This document shows positions 1 to 5,469 of a DNA stretch of 5,469 bases, piece by piece (the stretch's first letter is position 1; every line of letters starts with the position of its first letter). A program made the position numbers and the translations under genes. Under the pieces are notes generated by a model that was not told the DNA's origin, did not search any database, and saw only the letters and a list, made by a program, of their open reading frames with translations. The stretch comes from an uncultured Oscillospiraceae bacterium (lineage in GTDB: Bacteria > Bacillota > Clostridia > Oscillospirales > Oscillospiraceae), in the NCBI GenBank assembly GCA_910587205.1, contig CAJULZ010000147.1:1-5469 (forward strand). Direction: 5' to 3'.

Positions 1-155
1 CCCTCCTCCGTCAGCCCCAAAATCAGCTCCAGCTGGGGCAGGGCGTTGGTGTAGGCGTACACCCCCATGTTGGCGGGCATATAATCCGGAAAGGCGGCGG
101 CCAGGGCGGGGCTGTCATAGCCGTACCGCCCCGACGAGCCGGAAAAGAGCACCAG
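1..155 (-). other. Start of a second SGNH-hydrolase-like domain (residues about 706-756, truncated by the window edge)
   Basis: The stretch reads LVLFSGSSGRYGYDSP and later NMGVYAYTNALPQLEL. It aligns with domain 1 without gaps: Ser712 matches Ser62, Gly717 matches Gly67, Pro728 matches Pro78, and Asn734 matches Asn84, all at an offset of 650 residues. The Asp/His block that would complete the active site lies beyond the left edge, so activity cannot be judged. It is an internal duplicate of the domain type, diverged to roughly 30 percent identity over about 40 residues by my hand count. Confidence 0.75.
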
Positions 156-2270
156 CTTTTGTTGTCCTCCCAGGGAGAGCAGCCAGTCGTATTTGTCGGA
201 AAAGGTGTCAAAGTAGCTGCCGCTATATACGGGGCTTGTGGCGGCGTTCACGCGGAGCGTCCTCAGCCCTTGGCAGTCCGCGAAGCTCCCGTCTGAGATC
301 TCCCGGAGGGTGTCAAACAGGATGACCTCCCCCACCGTACAGCGGCGGAACGCCCCCTCCTCCACCGTGTACACCGTGGGTGGCAGCACCAGCGCGTCAA
401 ACACCTCATCCTGGAACGCCCCGGCGCGGACCCCCCGCACCGGCGCGCCGCCCAGCTCCTCCGGAATCACACACCGGGGGAATTCGCCAGAATACCCGGT
501 AATCCACGCCTGCCCCTCCCGGAGCTCATAGGAAAACGCCTCCTCCGGGGCCGCCTGGGCCCACTGGGCGTAGAGGGTAAGCCCCTCCCGGCGCTGGACC
601 CGGCTGCCCAGGCCTACGGCCTCCCCGCCGCCGTCCGGCCGGGTGTTCCACCCGGTGAGGACATACCCCTCCCGGTGGAAATAGCCCGTGCCCTGGGCAG
701 TGTTCACCCGCAGATGGGCGTTGTCCATGGCCAGCTCCACCGCGTCTCCCGCCCAGCGCTTCAGCGTGCCGCCGTTGCCCTCATAGCGGATGGACGGCCC
801 GGAACCCACCGGCGGAGCGGAGGGGACGGGACCGGGGAGCTGGACCGCCCCGCTGTCCTCCCGGATGCGGGCGGCGTAGCTCGCCCAAAAGTAATTGGTA
901 CGGTAGGCGCTCAGCCGCCTCGCGGGGACATACACCAGCGCGTCTGTCCCCTCCAGCAGCCCCGTCCCCACCGGGCACCCCTCCGGGGCGGGCTGGTCCA
1001 GCACCAGCCGCTCCAGCGCGGCGCAGCCGTCAAAGGAGCCGTCCTCAAGCCCCCGGAGGTTGCTCTGTACCACCACCTCCCGGACGCGGGTATTTCCGGC
1101 CAGCGTCTCCGGGGCGAGGCTGATGACGGGCACGCCGTCCCGGCTCACCGGCAGGACGAGCCGCTCCCGGCTCCGGCCCTCCTCCGTCAGCCCAACGATG
1201 CGCAGGCCGTCCCCGTCCGGCTCATAGAAGAAGCACTCCCCGTCCCGGTTGTCACCGTCCCCCGCCTCCGCCCCCGCCATAGGCGGCGGCTCCGGCAGGG
1301 CAATATCCACCGGCCCGGGGACGCCCAACGCCTGCTTCAGCTCCCCGGCCAGGACAGCGGTATTCACCACCGCGCCGGAAGCGTTCAGGTGAAAATTTGT
1401 GTCAAAAAACCACTCTCTTCCCATCACCGCCTGAGCGGGGTTGCCCAGAATTGGACAACTTAGGCGGCTTTGCAGGGCGCTTTCGTACCCCTCCAGCCGC
1501 GCAAGTTCCCCCTTCCCCACCGCCGCGGCGTTCATGGAACAGAAGCGGTAATAGAAGGCCACGCCGTTGTCCCCGCACCAGCGGGCAAAGCCGTTCACCG
1601 CCTCGAAAAACTCCCCGCTGGGCATGTCCGGGTCAAACAAAATGGGCTGATTTTGGTCGGCCCCGCCCGCCATCACGTTTTGCTCCCGGCCAGGGCGGTC
1701 GATATCGCCGTGCACGTTGAAAGACGAGCGGGCATAGACGCCCTCCCCCGCCGGGGCCGCGCCGTCCCGGTACAGGCCGGCCTTCCCCCCGGCAAAGGCG
1801 GGAAACGCCCCCGCCATGGCCCCCAGCCGCTTGCGGTTCAGCGCCGAGAGCAGCTCCGGCCTGCCGTCGGCGGCCTGCCACATGGACGGGGCGTGGAAAA
1901 AGTCGGACAGGGTCTGGGCGCTCTGCTCCGGGATAAAAACCACCACGTCCCCCGCCCGCAGCAAAGGCTTTGCCAGTTCCAGCATGACGGTAGTGCCCAG
2001 TCCGGCGTACAGGCCGAAGTTCACCGCCGAATATCCCGGCAGCTCCCGTTCCAGCAGGTCGCAGCGCACCCCGAAGGCCGCGCCGCTCCCCCCGACCACC
2101 ACAACCCGGGGGCCGGGAGCGGTCTCCAGCGCGTCCCACTTGTCCTGCAATCCCGCCAGATAGGTCTGATCGTACTGGGCGGGCAGGGCAAAGGCAAACG
2201 CGCCCAGCGCCGCCGGCGCCAGCAGCACCACCAGCAGGCACGCGGCCAGCCGCCACAGCTTGGAACGCAC
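1..2270 (-). CDS. Exported protein with two SGNH-hydrolase domains flanking BspA-like leucine-rich repeats and a Listeria-Bacteroides repeat (3' end outside the window)
   Basis: The frame starts at a GTG (2270-2268) and stays open to the left edge, at least 756 codons without a stop; I checked it codon by codon. The GTG is chosen because it lies 19 bases after the MBOAT stop, follows two AGGGGG boxes, and is followed at once by a basic start and a hydrophobic segment (residues 5-29), a signal peptide or N-terminal anchor. Residues about 55-320 are an SGNH domain: GGSG with Ser62, NFGLYAG with Asn84, FNVHGD at 184-189, and DTNFHLN with Asp290 and His294. Then follow leucine-rich block 1 (346-469), a Pro/Gly/Ser linker (473-493), a Listeria-Bacteroides repeat (496-570), leucine-rich block 2 (571-705), and a second SGNH start (Ser712, Asn734). 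The family context is extracellular acyl transfer or hydrolysis on glycans beside MBOAT proteins (AlgJ/AlgX, DltD). Substrate and direction of reaction are unknown. The gene and its domains are clear; the biological role is inferred. Confidence 0.93.
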   Translation of the reverse strand, partial: MRSKLWRLAACLLVVLLAPAALGAFAFALPAQYDQTYLAGLQDKWDALETAPGPRVVVVGGSGAAFGVRCDLLERELPGYSAVNFGLYAGLGTTVMLELAKPLLRAGDVVVFIPEQSAQTLSDFFHAPSMWQAADGRPELLSALNRKRLGAMAGAFPAFAGGKAGLYRDGAAPAGEGVYARSSFNVHGDIDRPGREQNVMAGGADQNQPILFDPDMPSGEFFEAVNGFARWCGDNGVAFYYRFCSMNAAAVGKGELARLEGYESALQSRLSCPILGNPAQAVMGREWFFDTNFHLNASGAVVNTAVLAGELKQALGVPGPVDIALPEPPPMAGAEAGDGDNRDGECFFYEPDGDGLRIVGLTEEGRSRERLVLPVSRDGVPVISLAPETLAGNTRVREVVVQSNLRGLEDGSFDGCAALERLVLDQPAPEGCPVGTGLLEGTDALVYVPARRLSAYRTNYFWASYAARIREDSGAVQLPGPVPSAPPVGSGPSIRYEGNGGTLKRWAGDAVELAMDNAHLRVNTAQGTGYFHREGYVLTGWNTRPDGGGEAVGLGSRVQRREGLTLYAQWAQAAPEEAFSYELREGQAWITGYSGEFPRCVIPEELGGAPVRGVRAGAFQDEVFDALVLPPTVYTVEEGAFRRCTVGEVILFDTLREISDGSFADCQGLRTLRVNAATSPVYSGSYFDTFSDKYDWLLSLGGQQKLVLFSGSSGRYGYDSPALAAAFPDYMPANMGVYAYTNALPQLELILGLTEE
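156..560 (-). repeat. BspA-like leucine-rich-repeat block 2 (residues about 571-705)
   Basis: The block shows the unit pattern I..YSGE...CVIPEELGGAPVRGV, then AGAFQDEVFDALVLPPTV, EEGAFRRCTVGEVILFD and DGSFADCQGLRTLRV. The recurring G-[AS]-F-x-x-C and alternating hydrophobic residues match BspA/LRR_5 units. It leads directly into the second SGNH domain at about residue 706. It is a separate block from residues 346-469, because the InlB-type module lies between them. Confidence 0.8.
561..785 (-). repeat. Listeria-Bacteroides repeat (InlB B-repeat type) module, residues about 496-570
   Basis: The module shows the family's signature in order: Y.GNGGT at 496-502, REGYVLTGWNTRPDGGG in the middle, and GLTLYAQW at the end. 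This is the usual pattern of the Listeria-Bacteroides (Flg_new) repeat, a small beta-rich module found in surface proteins of Firmicutes and Bacteroidetes. Only one copy is present, placed between two leucine-rich blocks. A spacer or binding role is inferred. Confidence 0.85.
864..1235 (-). repeat. BspA-like leucine-rich-repeat block 1 (residues about 346-469)
   Basis: The block shows typical LRR_5/BspA features: an L..LVLP.S.DG.PV start, a DGSFDGCAALERLVL unit, and the characteristic ending VYVPARRLSAYR followed by NYFWASYAARI, which normally closes such blocks. These modules are commonly extracellular binding or adhesion segments; a specific ligand cannot be read from the sequence. A Pro/Gly/Ser-rich linker (residues 473-493) follows and separates it from the next module. 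Confidence 0.8.
1311..2105 (-). other. SGNH-hydrolase-like domain 1 (residues about 56-320 of the large exported protein)
   Basis: A run of four valines leads into GGSG, with Ser62 as the expected nucleophile, followed by FG at 66-67. The second block is VNFGLYAGLG with Asn84. An NxxGD motif sits at 185-189. The C-terminal catalytic block is FFDTNFHLNASGA, giving Asp290 and His294 (DxxxH). All expected catalytic positions are present, so the domain looks active. The pattern resembles exported clostridial SGNH proteins encoded beside MBOAT genes. Domain borders are approximate. Confidence 0.85.
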
Positions 2271-2289
2271 CGTCCCCCTCCCCCTCTCG
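2271..2289 (-). promoter_or_regulatory. Intergenic spacer with doubled ribosome binding site for the GTG-started exported protein
   Basis: The 19 bases between the MBOAT stop (2292-2290) and the GTG contain two consecutive AGGGGG boxes on the minus strand, at 2285-2280 and 2279-2274. They lie 9 and 3 bases before the GTG. The first has suitable spacing and supports the GTG as the true start. There is no room for a terminator or promoter, so the two genes are probably cotranscribed. Confidence 0.7.
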
Positions 2290-3681
2290 TCAGAATTGGA
2301 AGTAGATGAATGTCCCGGCCCCGCCGTTGTCCAGCCGGATCAGCCAGGACAGAGCAACCGCCAGGAAGAAGTAAACCAAGGTCATGTCTTGGGGCCGCCC
2401 CTTCCCCCAACCCACCTGCTCCACAGCCGGAAGCAAGGCCAGGATGAGGGTCAGCCGCAGGCCGTCCGTCAGGGTCAGCCCCAGGCATGCCAGCCCCGCC
2501 GCCCCGTCCCAGGGAGAGAACAGCCGCCCCAGGAGGAAGGCCGCGTGGCCCAGGCTGTCCGCACGAAAGAAAATCCAGCCAAAGCTCACGCAGGCAAACG
2601 TAAGGGCCACGGCCAATCCTTGTCCCGCCTTGGAGCGGGCCGGGCCAGCCCCCGCCCGGCGCAGCAGCAGCTCCGCCGCGAAGAACGCGCCATGCAGCAG
2701 CCCCCAAACCACGAAACTCCACTCCGCCCCGTGCCACAGGCCACTCAGGGCAAAAACCGCCAGCACAGCGCAAAGCTGACGCCCCAGGCCCTTCCGGCTC
2801 CCGCCCAGGGGGACGTACACGTAGTGCGTGAACCAGCGGCCCAAGCTGATGTGCCACCGCCGCCAGAAGTCCCGGAAGCCCCGGGCCAGATAGGGCTGAT
2901 CGAAGTTGCGCATCAGCCGCACCCCCAGCAGCCGGGCGCTGCCCGCGGCGATCTCGGAGTAGCCCGCGAAGTCGCAGTAGATTTGCAGGGCAAAGAGGAG
3001 GGTGCCCAGGAACACGGCGCTGCCGTCGGGCTCGGGGGCGGAGTACGCCGCCGTGACGAATGTGCCGCAAAAGTCCGCAACCACCACCTTGCGGAAGAAG
3101 CCGCTGAGCAGCAGCCGCAGGCCGTCCTCCACATCTTCCCGCCCCAGGCGGCGCTCCCGGCGGAGCTGGGGCAGAAGATCCCCCGCCCGCTCAATGGGCC
3201 CCGCCACCAACTGGGGGAAAAACGCGAGATACAAGGTAAAATAGCCGGGGTGACGCTCCGGCTCCATCCGTCCCCGGTACACGTCGATCACGTAGGACGC
3301 CGCCTGGAAGGTGTAAAAGGAACAACCCACCGGGAGGATGATGTCCCAGGCGTCCCACGCCCCGCCCAGCAAAGCGGACACGCTGCCCGCCAGAAAGTTA
3401 AAATACTTGAAGTACCCCAGCAGGCCGAAACACACCGCCAAGGCCAGCCCCAGCACCAGCCGCCGGAGGGCGGAGCGGTTCCACCGGGCCATGAACAGCC
3501 CCGCCAGCCACGCCGCCCCCGCCTCCGCCAGCAACAGCCCCGTGAGGGGGCCGCTCCAGCTGCCGTAGAAAAGCACGCTGGCACAGAGCAGCACCGCCCA
3601 CCGTCCCCGGTGGGGGCACAGCCAGTACAGCAGGACGGCGGCAGGCAGAAACAGCAGGTACGCGGCGGAATCAAAGCTCAT
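2290..3681 (-). CDS. MBOAT-family membrane-bound O-acyltransferase, AlgI/DltB-like
   Basis: This 463-residue polytopic membrane protein has the usual length for AlgI-like MBOAT enzymes, which pass an acyl group (often acetyl) across the membrane for O-acylation of exported glycans. Visible landmarks are MSFDSAAYLLFLP at the start; KYFNF at 92-96; ILPVGCSFYTFQ at 115-126; FFPQLVAGPIER at 154-165; YCDFAGYSEIAAG at 235-247; NFDQPYLARGFRDFWRRWHISL at 259-280, containing His277; YVYVPLGGSRKG at 287-298; and GLWHGAEWSF at 314-323, with the expected catalytic His317. The ATG at 3681-3679 is chosen over an in-frame upstream ATG (3702) because the protein then starts with the family's normal N-terminus and has GGGAGG 8 bases upstream. 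The start overlaps the preceding stop as ATGA, suggesting translational coupling. The next gene encodes an exported SGNH protein, the usual MBOAT partner. The acyl group and target polymer are not readable from the sequence. Confidence 0.96.
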   Translation of the reverse strand: MSFDSAAYLLFLPAAVLLYWLCPHRGRWAVLLCASVLFYGSWSGPLTGLLLAEAGAAWLAGLFMARWNRSALRRLVLGLALAVCFGLLGYFKYFNFLAGSVSALLGGAWDAWDIILPVGCSFYTFQAASYVIDVYRGRMEPERHPGYFTLYLAFFPQLVAGPIERAGDLLPQLRRERRLGREDVEDGLRLLLSGFFRKVVVADFCGTFVTAAYSAPEPDGSAVFLGTLLFALQIYCDFAGYSEIAAGSARLLGVRLMRNFDQPYLARGFRDFWRRWHISLGRWFTHYVYVPLGGSRKGLGRQLCAVLAVFALSGLWHGAEWSFVVWGLLHGAFFAAELLLRRAGAGPARSKAGQGLAVALTFACVSFGWIFFRADSLGHAAFLLGRLFSPWDGAAGLACLGLTLTDGLRLTLILALLPAVEQVGWGKGRPQDMTLVYFFLAVALSWLIRLDNGGAGTFIYFQF

Positions 3682-3911
3682 GGTCCCGTCCTCCCACGCC
3701 ATGGAGCGGCGGAAACCAGCAGCAGTGCCAGTACAGCGGCCAGCACTCCGTCCAGCCCCACGCCGTCCACCAGAGCGCACACCGTCCCCACAGCCCACAG
3801 CAGCCCGCCCAGAAAGGACGGGACATACTTGCGCCCCGCCGCGCCCCAGGCCGTCAGCGCCAGCCCGCCCAGGTACAGCGCCAGCCCCAGGGGGGATTGC
3901 AGGATTTCCAT
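3678..3911 (-). CDS. Small hydrophobic membrane protein of unknown function (77 residues)
   Basis: I do not recognise this family. The protein is almost entirely hydrophobic, with probable membrane segments at residues about 7-24, 32-52 and 54-69. A short basic loop (GRKY at 26-29) lies between the first two, and a basic tail (WRGRTGP) ends it. It is probably real: it has a GGAGGG site 6 bases before its ATG, lies 25 bases after the transporter stop, and its TGA shares the ATGA overlap with the MBOAT start. That overlap suggests production coupled to the acyltransferase. A role as a small accessory subunit of the MBOAT complex is conceivable, by loose analogy with the small membrane protein DltX of the Dlt system, but no sequence similarity to DltX is claimed. 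It could also simply couple translation. Confidence 0.8.
   Translation of the reverse strand: MEILQSPLGLALYLGGLALTAWGAAGRKYVPSFLGGLLWAVGTVCALVDGVGLDGVLAAVLALLLVSAAPWRGRTGP
3690..3695 (-). promoter_or_regulatory. Ribosome binding site of the MBOAT gene
   Basis: GGGAGG on the minus strand lies inside the end of the upstream small gene, 8 bases before the ATG at 3681. It decides the start against the upstream in-frame ATG at 3702, and it fits termination-reinitiation at the ATGA overlap. Confidence 0.7.
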
Positions 3912-3917
3912 ACCCGG

Positions 3918-3923
3918 CCCTCC
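3918..3923 (-). promoter_or_regulatory. Ribosome binding site of the small membrane protein gene
   Basis: GGAGGG on the minus strand lies 6 bases before the ATG at 3911-3909, in the 25-base gap after the transporter stop. It supports this small frame as a translated gene. Confidence 0.7.
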
Positions 3924-3936
3924 GTTTTGTGCATGG

Positions 3937-5397
3937 TTATTGCCCCTGCTTCCGGCGCTCCTGGATGGCTTTCTGCTCCCCGGGGAGGTTCTTCTCCACC
4001 GTCCAGAGCAGCATCAGCGCCGCGCAGACAGCATAGGCCGCCGTCTCAATCCAGATATAGCTGATGCCGATGGTAGACTGCACCGCCGCGCTCTGGGTCA
4101 GCCCGGCAGCGTTGTCCGCGCCGGGAGCCACGTAGCCCGCGCCGCCCAGCATAGCCATGAAAACGGCGTTGCAGACAGGGGTGGCCGCCACCATGACGGA
4201 GCTGTAGATTGACATGGTCAGCCCGTCGGTGCGGATACCGCTTTTGAACTCGATGTGGTCGATGACATCGGCCAGCATGGCCAGGATCAGATAGGCGGCG
4301 GGGGCGGAGCCCAGGCACTTCAGAGCCACGCCGACAGCCACGGGCACGATGTTCCCATTGCCCAGCCCCGCAATGACGCCGCCGGCCACGCCGATCATCA
4401 TGCCCGTCATGGTGACCAGCCGCTTGCTGAATTTGTTGGCCAGGGGAACCACCACCGCGGCGGCCAGCGCCATGGGGATGGCCCCCAGCACCGCCAGAAT
4501 GGTCTGGGCCACGCCCCAGTCAATCGTCCCCGACGCGCCGATGACCCACTGGCAGAAGTAGCTCATGGAGCCGTTTTTCATCGCGCCGCTGCACTGGAAG
4601 GCCAGGTAGAACAGGATGACCAGCCACCACCATTTCTCGCTGGTGACGGCCTTGAGCTGCGTCCCCATGGAGGCGGTCTTGGCCCGGGCGGCACTGTCCC
4701 GCCCCATGCTCTCCTCCGTCACCCGTTCCCGGGTGAAGCGGAACTGGAGGTAGATGGTCAAGGCGGAGAAGATAGCCACCCCCAGCATCACCAGGAACCA
4801 CATGTTCTGGTCTTCCTTCATCACGTTGGACACCAGCACGGGGAAGATCATGGAGCCCACGCCCATAACGCCTAATCCCGCCACGTTGGTGAAGGAGGCC
4901 AGCGCCCCCCGCTGCTGGCTGTTCCGGGTGGACACGGGCACCAGGGTGGAGTTGGCGGTGTTGTAGATGGGGTAGGCCACCGCGTAATAGAGGTTGTAGG
5001 CGATGGCGATCCACACCATTTTCGCCGCCCCCTCAAAGGGAACAATGAACATCAGCACGCTGGACACGCTGAGGGTGAGGGCGGACAGCAGGACCCAGGG
5101 CCGGGCCTTGCCCGCCAGGGCGCGGGTGCGCTCAATAAGCTGGCCCACGATGAGGTTGGCCGCTACGATCAGCAGGGTGGACACCAGCTGGAGGACGGAC
5201 AGAAATCCGGTGTCCAGCCGCAGTACGTCGGTGAGGTATTTATTGAGGAAGCTGGTAAAAATGCCGGAGGACAGCAGCGCCCCGAAGGGACCGATGAAAT
5301 AGCCCAGCAGCATTTCCGGCAGCTTCACGTCCTGGGATCTGACCAGCGGGCTGGTCAGCGGGGTGCTCCAGAAATCGGTTCCGTTTTGTCTGCTCAT
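3937..5397 (-). CDS. GPH-family (MFS_2, MelB-like) transporter
   Basis: This 486-residue inner-membrane protein has about 12 hydrophobic segments and a central cytoplasmic loop near residues 220-255, the expected size for glycoside-pentoside-hexuronide:cation symporters. Family landmarks are YLTDVL at 54-59, the loop GKARPW at 96-101 (MelB GKFKPW), YPIYNTANSTLVP at 142-154, and LADVIDHIEFKSGIRTDGL at 375-393, matching the MelB block ADIVDYGEYK. In a hand alignment to E. coli MelB as I remember it, Asp19, Asp55, Asp59, Asp124 and Trp128 correspond to Leu41, Ile77, Asn81, Asn146 and Ser150, while Lys377 is kept as Lys385. Classical sodium/melibiose symport is therefore doubtful and the substrate is unknown. 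The start is the ATG at 5397, with AAAGGA 11 bases upstream, a slightly long spacing. It is the first visible gene of the operon. Confidence 0.93.
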   Translation of the reverse strand: MSRQNGTDFWSTPLTSPLVRSQDVKLPEMLLGYFIGPFGALLSSGIFTSFLNKYLTDVLRLDTGFLSVLQLVSTLLIVAANLIVGQLIERTRALAGKARPWVLLSALTLSVSSVLMFIVPFEGAAKMVWIAIAYNLYYAVAYPIYNTANSTLVPVSTRNSQQRGALASFTNVAGLGVMGVGSMIFPVLVSNVMKEDQNMWFLVMLGVAIFSALTIYLQFRFTRERVTEESMGRDSAARAKTASMGTQLKAVTSEKWWWLVILFYLAFQCSGAMKNGSMSYFCQWVIGASGTIDWGVAQTILAVLGAIPMALAAAVVVPLANKFSKRLVTMTGMMIGVAGGVIAGLGNGNIVPVAVGVALKCLGSAPAAYLILAMLADVIDHIEFKSGIRTDGLTMSIYSSVMVAATPVCNAVFMAMLGGAGYVAPGADNAAGLTQSAAVQSTIGISYIWIETAAYAVCAALMLLWTVEKNLPGEQKAIQERRKQGQ

Positions 5398-5423
5398 ATA
5401 CCTGGTCGTCCTTTCTTGGGGTT

Positions 5424-5432
5424 CAAGGCTTG
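5424..5432. promoter_or_regulatory. Short inverted repeat CAAG-G-CTTG in the leader
   Basis: A 4-base inverted repeat with a one-base centre lies between the possible -10 element and the ribosome binding site of the transporter gene. Its position would suit an operator, but it is short and no regulator is visible. Confidence 0.2.
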
Positions 5433-5434
5433 CG

Positions 5435-5444
5435 GCTATATAGC
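5435..5444. promoter_or_regulatory. Perfect 10-base palindrome GCTATATAGC overlapping the putative -10 region
   Basis: The ten bases are identical on both strands. Overlap with the possible -10 element would suit an operator half or simply reflect the AT-rich promoter core. A palindrome of this length can arise by chance. Confidence 0.25.
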
Positions 5445-5469
5445 ATACCCCACCACGGAGTGGACCGCA

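Larger units (their letters stand above)
5398..5469 (-). promoter_or_regulatory. Leader and probable promoter region of the operon
   Basis: This 72-base stretch at the right edge holds no gene and is the only AT-richer spot in the window. On the minus strand it contains TATGCTATATAG (5447-5436), a plausible -10 region. No convincing -35 box can be found 16-18 bases further upstream, partly because the window ends. An AAAGGA ribosome binding site is at 5414-5409. Promoter assignment is tentative. Confidence 0.4.

Noticed and set aside
1633..2256. A 207-codon minus-strand frame starting just inside the exported protein gene
   Set aside because: It is a Gly/Arg-rich alternative frame of the same strand. 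The GTG-started frame at 2270 carries the membrane segment and the catalytic motifs instead.
675..2309. Plus-strand frames of 262 and 279 codons opposite the large exported protein
   Set aside because: Their products are Arg/Pro/His-rich with no recognisable motif, while the minus-strand frame shows clear SGNH, leucine-rich and InlB-type signatures throughout.
2021..3070. A 349-codon minus-strand frame overlapping the MBOAT gene and the start of the exported protein
   Set aside because: It runs in another frame over two well-supported genes, is Arg/Gly/Cys-rich, and shows no domain pattern.
3682..3798. A 39-residue N-terminal extension of the MBOAT protein
   Set aside because: The extension is Gly/Arg-rich and overlaps the small membrane protein gene. 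The family's normal N-terminus and a good ribosome binding site both point to the ATG at 3681.
2260..4212. A 650-codon open frame on the plus strand
   Set aside because: It lies opposite the MBOAT gene, the small gene and part of the transporter. The product is a low-complexity Pro/Gln/Arg/His-rich string without motifs, typical of a GC-rich shadow frame.
5453..5463. CCAC-GGA-GTGG as a transcription terminator of an upstream gene
   Set aside because: The stem has only 4 base pairs and no T-run follows on either strand, so it cannot be supported as a terminator.
1..5469. CRISPR arrays, tRNA or rRNA genes, insertion sequences
   Set aside because: No regularly spaced direct repeats, no cloverleaf-like or rRNA-like stretch, and no transposase frame or terminal inverted repeats were seen. 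Almost all of the window is protein-coding.

Overview
The window carries four genes, all on the minus strand and read from right to left. They look like one tightly packed operon. The DNA is very GC-rich, so long mirror-image reading frames appear on both strands; almost none of them are real. The GC content, the strong purine-rich ribosome binding sites, and the protein families suggest a high-GC gut member of the Clostridia (Oscillospiraceae-like, such as the Flavonifractor, Oscillibacter or Intestinimonas group). The families behind this are a clostridial MBOAT/SGNH pair, BspA-type leucine-rich repeats and a Listeria-Bacteroides repeat. The taxonomic placement is inference.

Layout in transcription order: (1) 5398-5469, a short leader and probable promoter region with two small perfect palindromes. 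(2) 5397-3937, a 12-helix transporter of the GPH/MFS_2 (MelB-like) family whose acidic cation and sugar site residues appear to be replaced. (3) 3911-3678, an unrecognised 77-residue hydrophobic membrane protein, 25 bases after the transporter. (4) 3681-2290, an AlgI-like MBOAT O-acyltransferase whose ATG overlaps the previous stop codon (ATGA). (5) 2270 to beyond the left edge, a long GTG-started exported protein beginning 19 bases after the MBOAT stop. It is open for at least 756 codons with no stop inside the window.

The large last gene is the most interesting part. It starts with a membrane anchor or signal segment followed by a complete SGNH-hydrolase-like domain (Ser62, Asn84, Asp290, His294). 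Next come a BspA-like leucine-rich-repeat block, a proline-rich linker, a Listeria-Bacteroides (InlB B-type) repeat and a second leucine-rich block. The start of a second SGNH domain follows, aligning without gaps to the first at an offset of exactly 650 residues, and it is cut by the window edge.

Working model (inference): the MBOAT protein moves an acyl group across the membrane. The exported SGNH protein then transfers it to, or removes it from, a surface glycan, much as AlgI works with AlgJ/AlgX or DltB with DltD. The leucine-rich and InlB-type modules would provide binding or spacing on the cell surface. The transporter and the small membrane protein are co-transcribed partners of unknown role.
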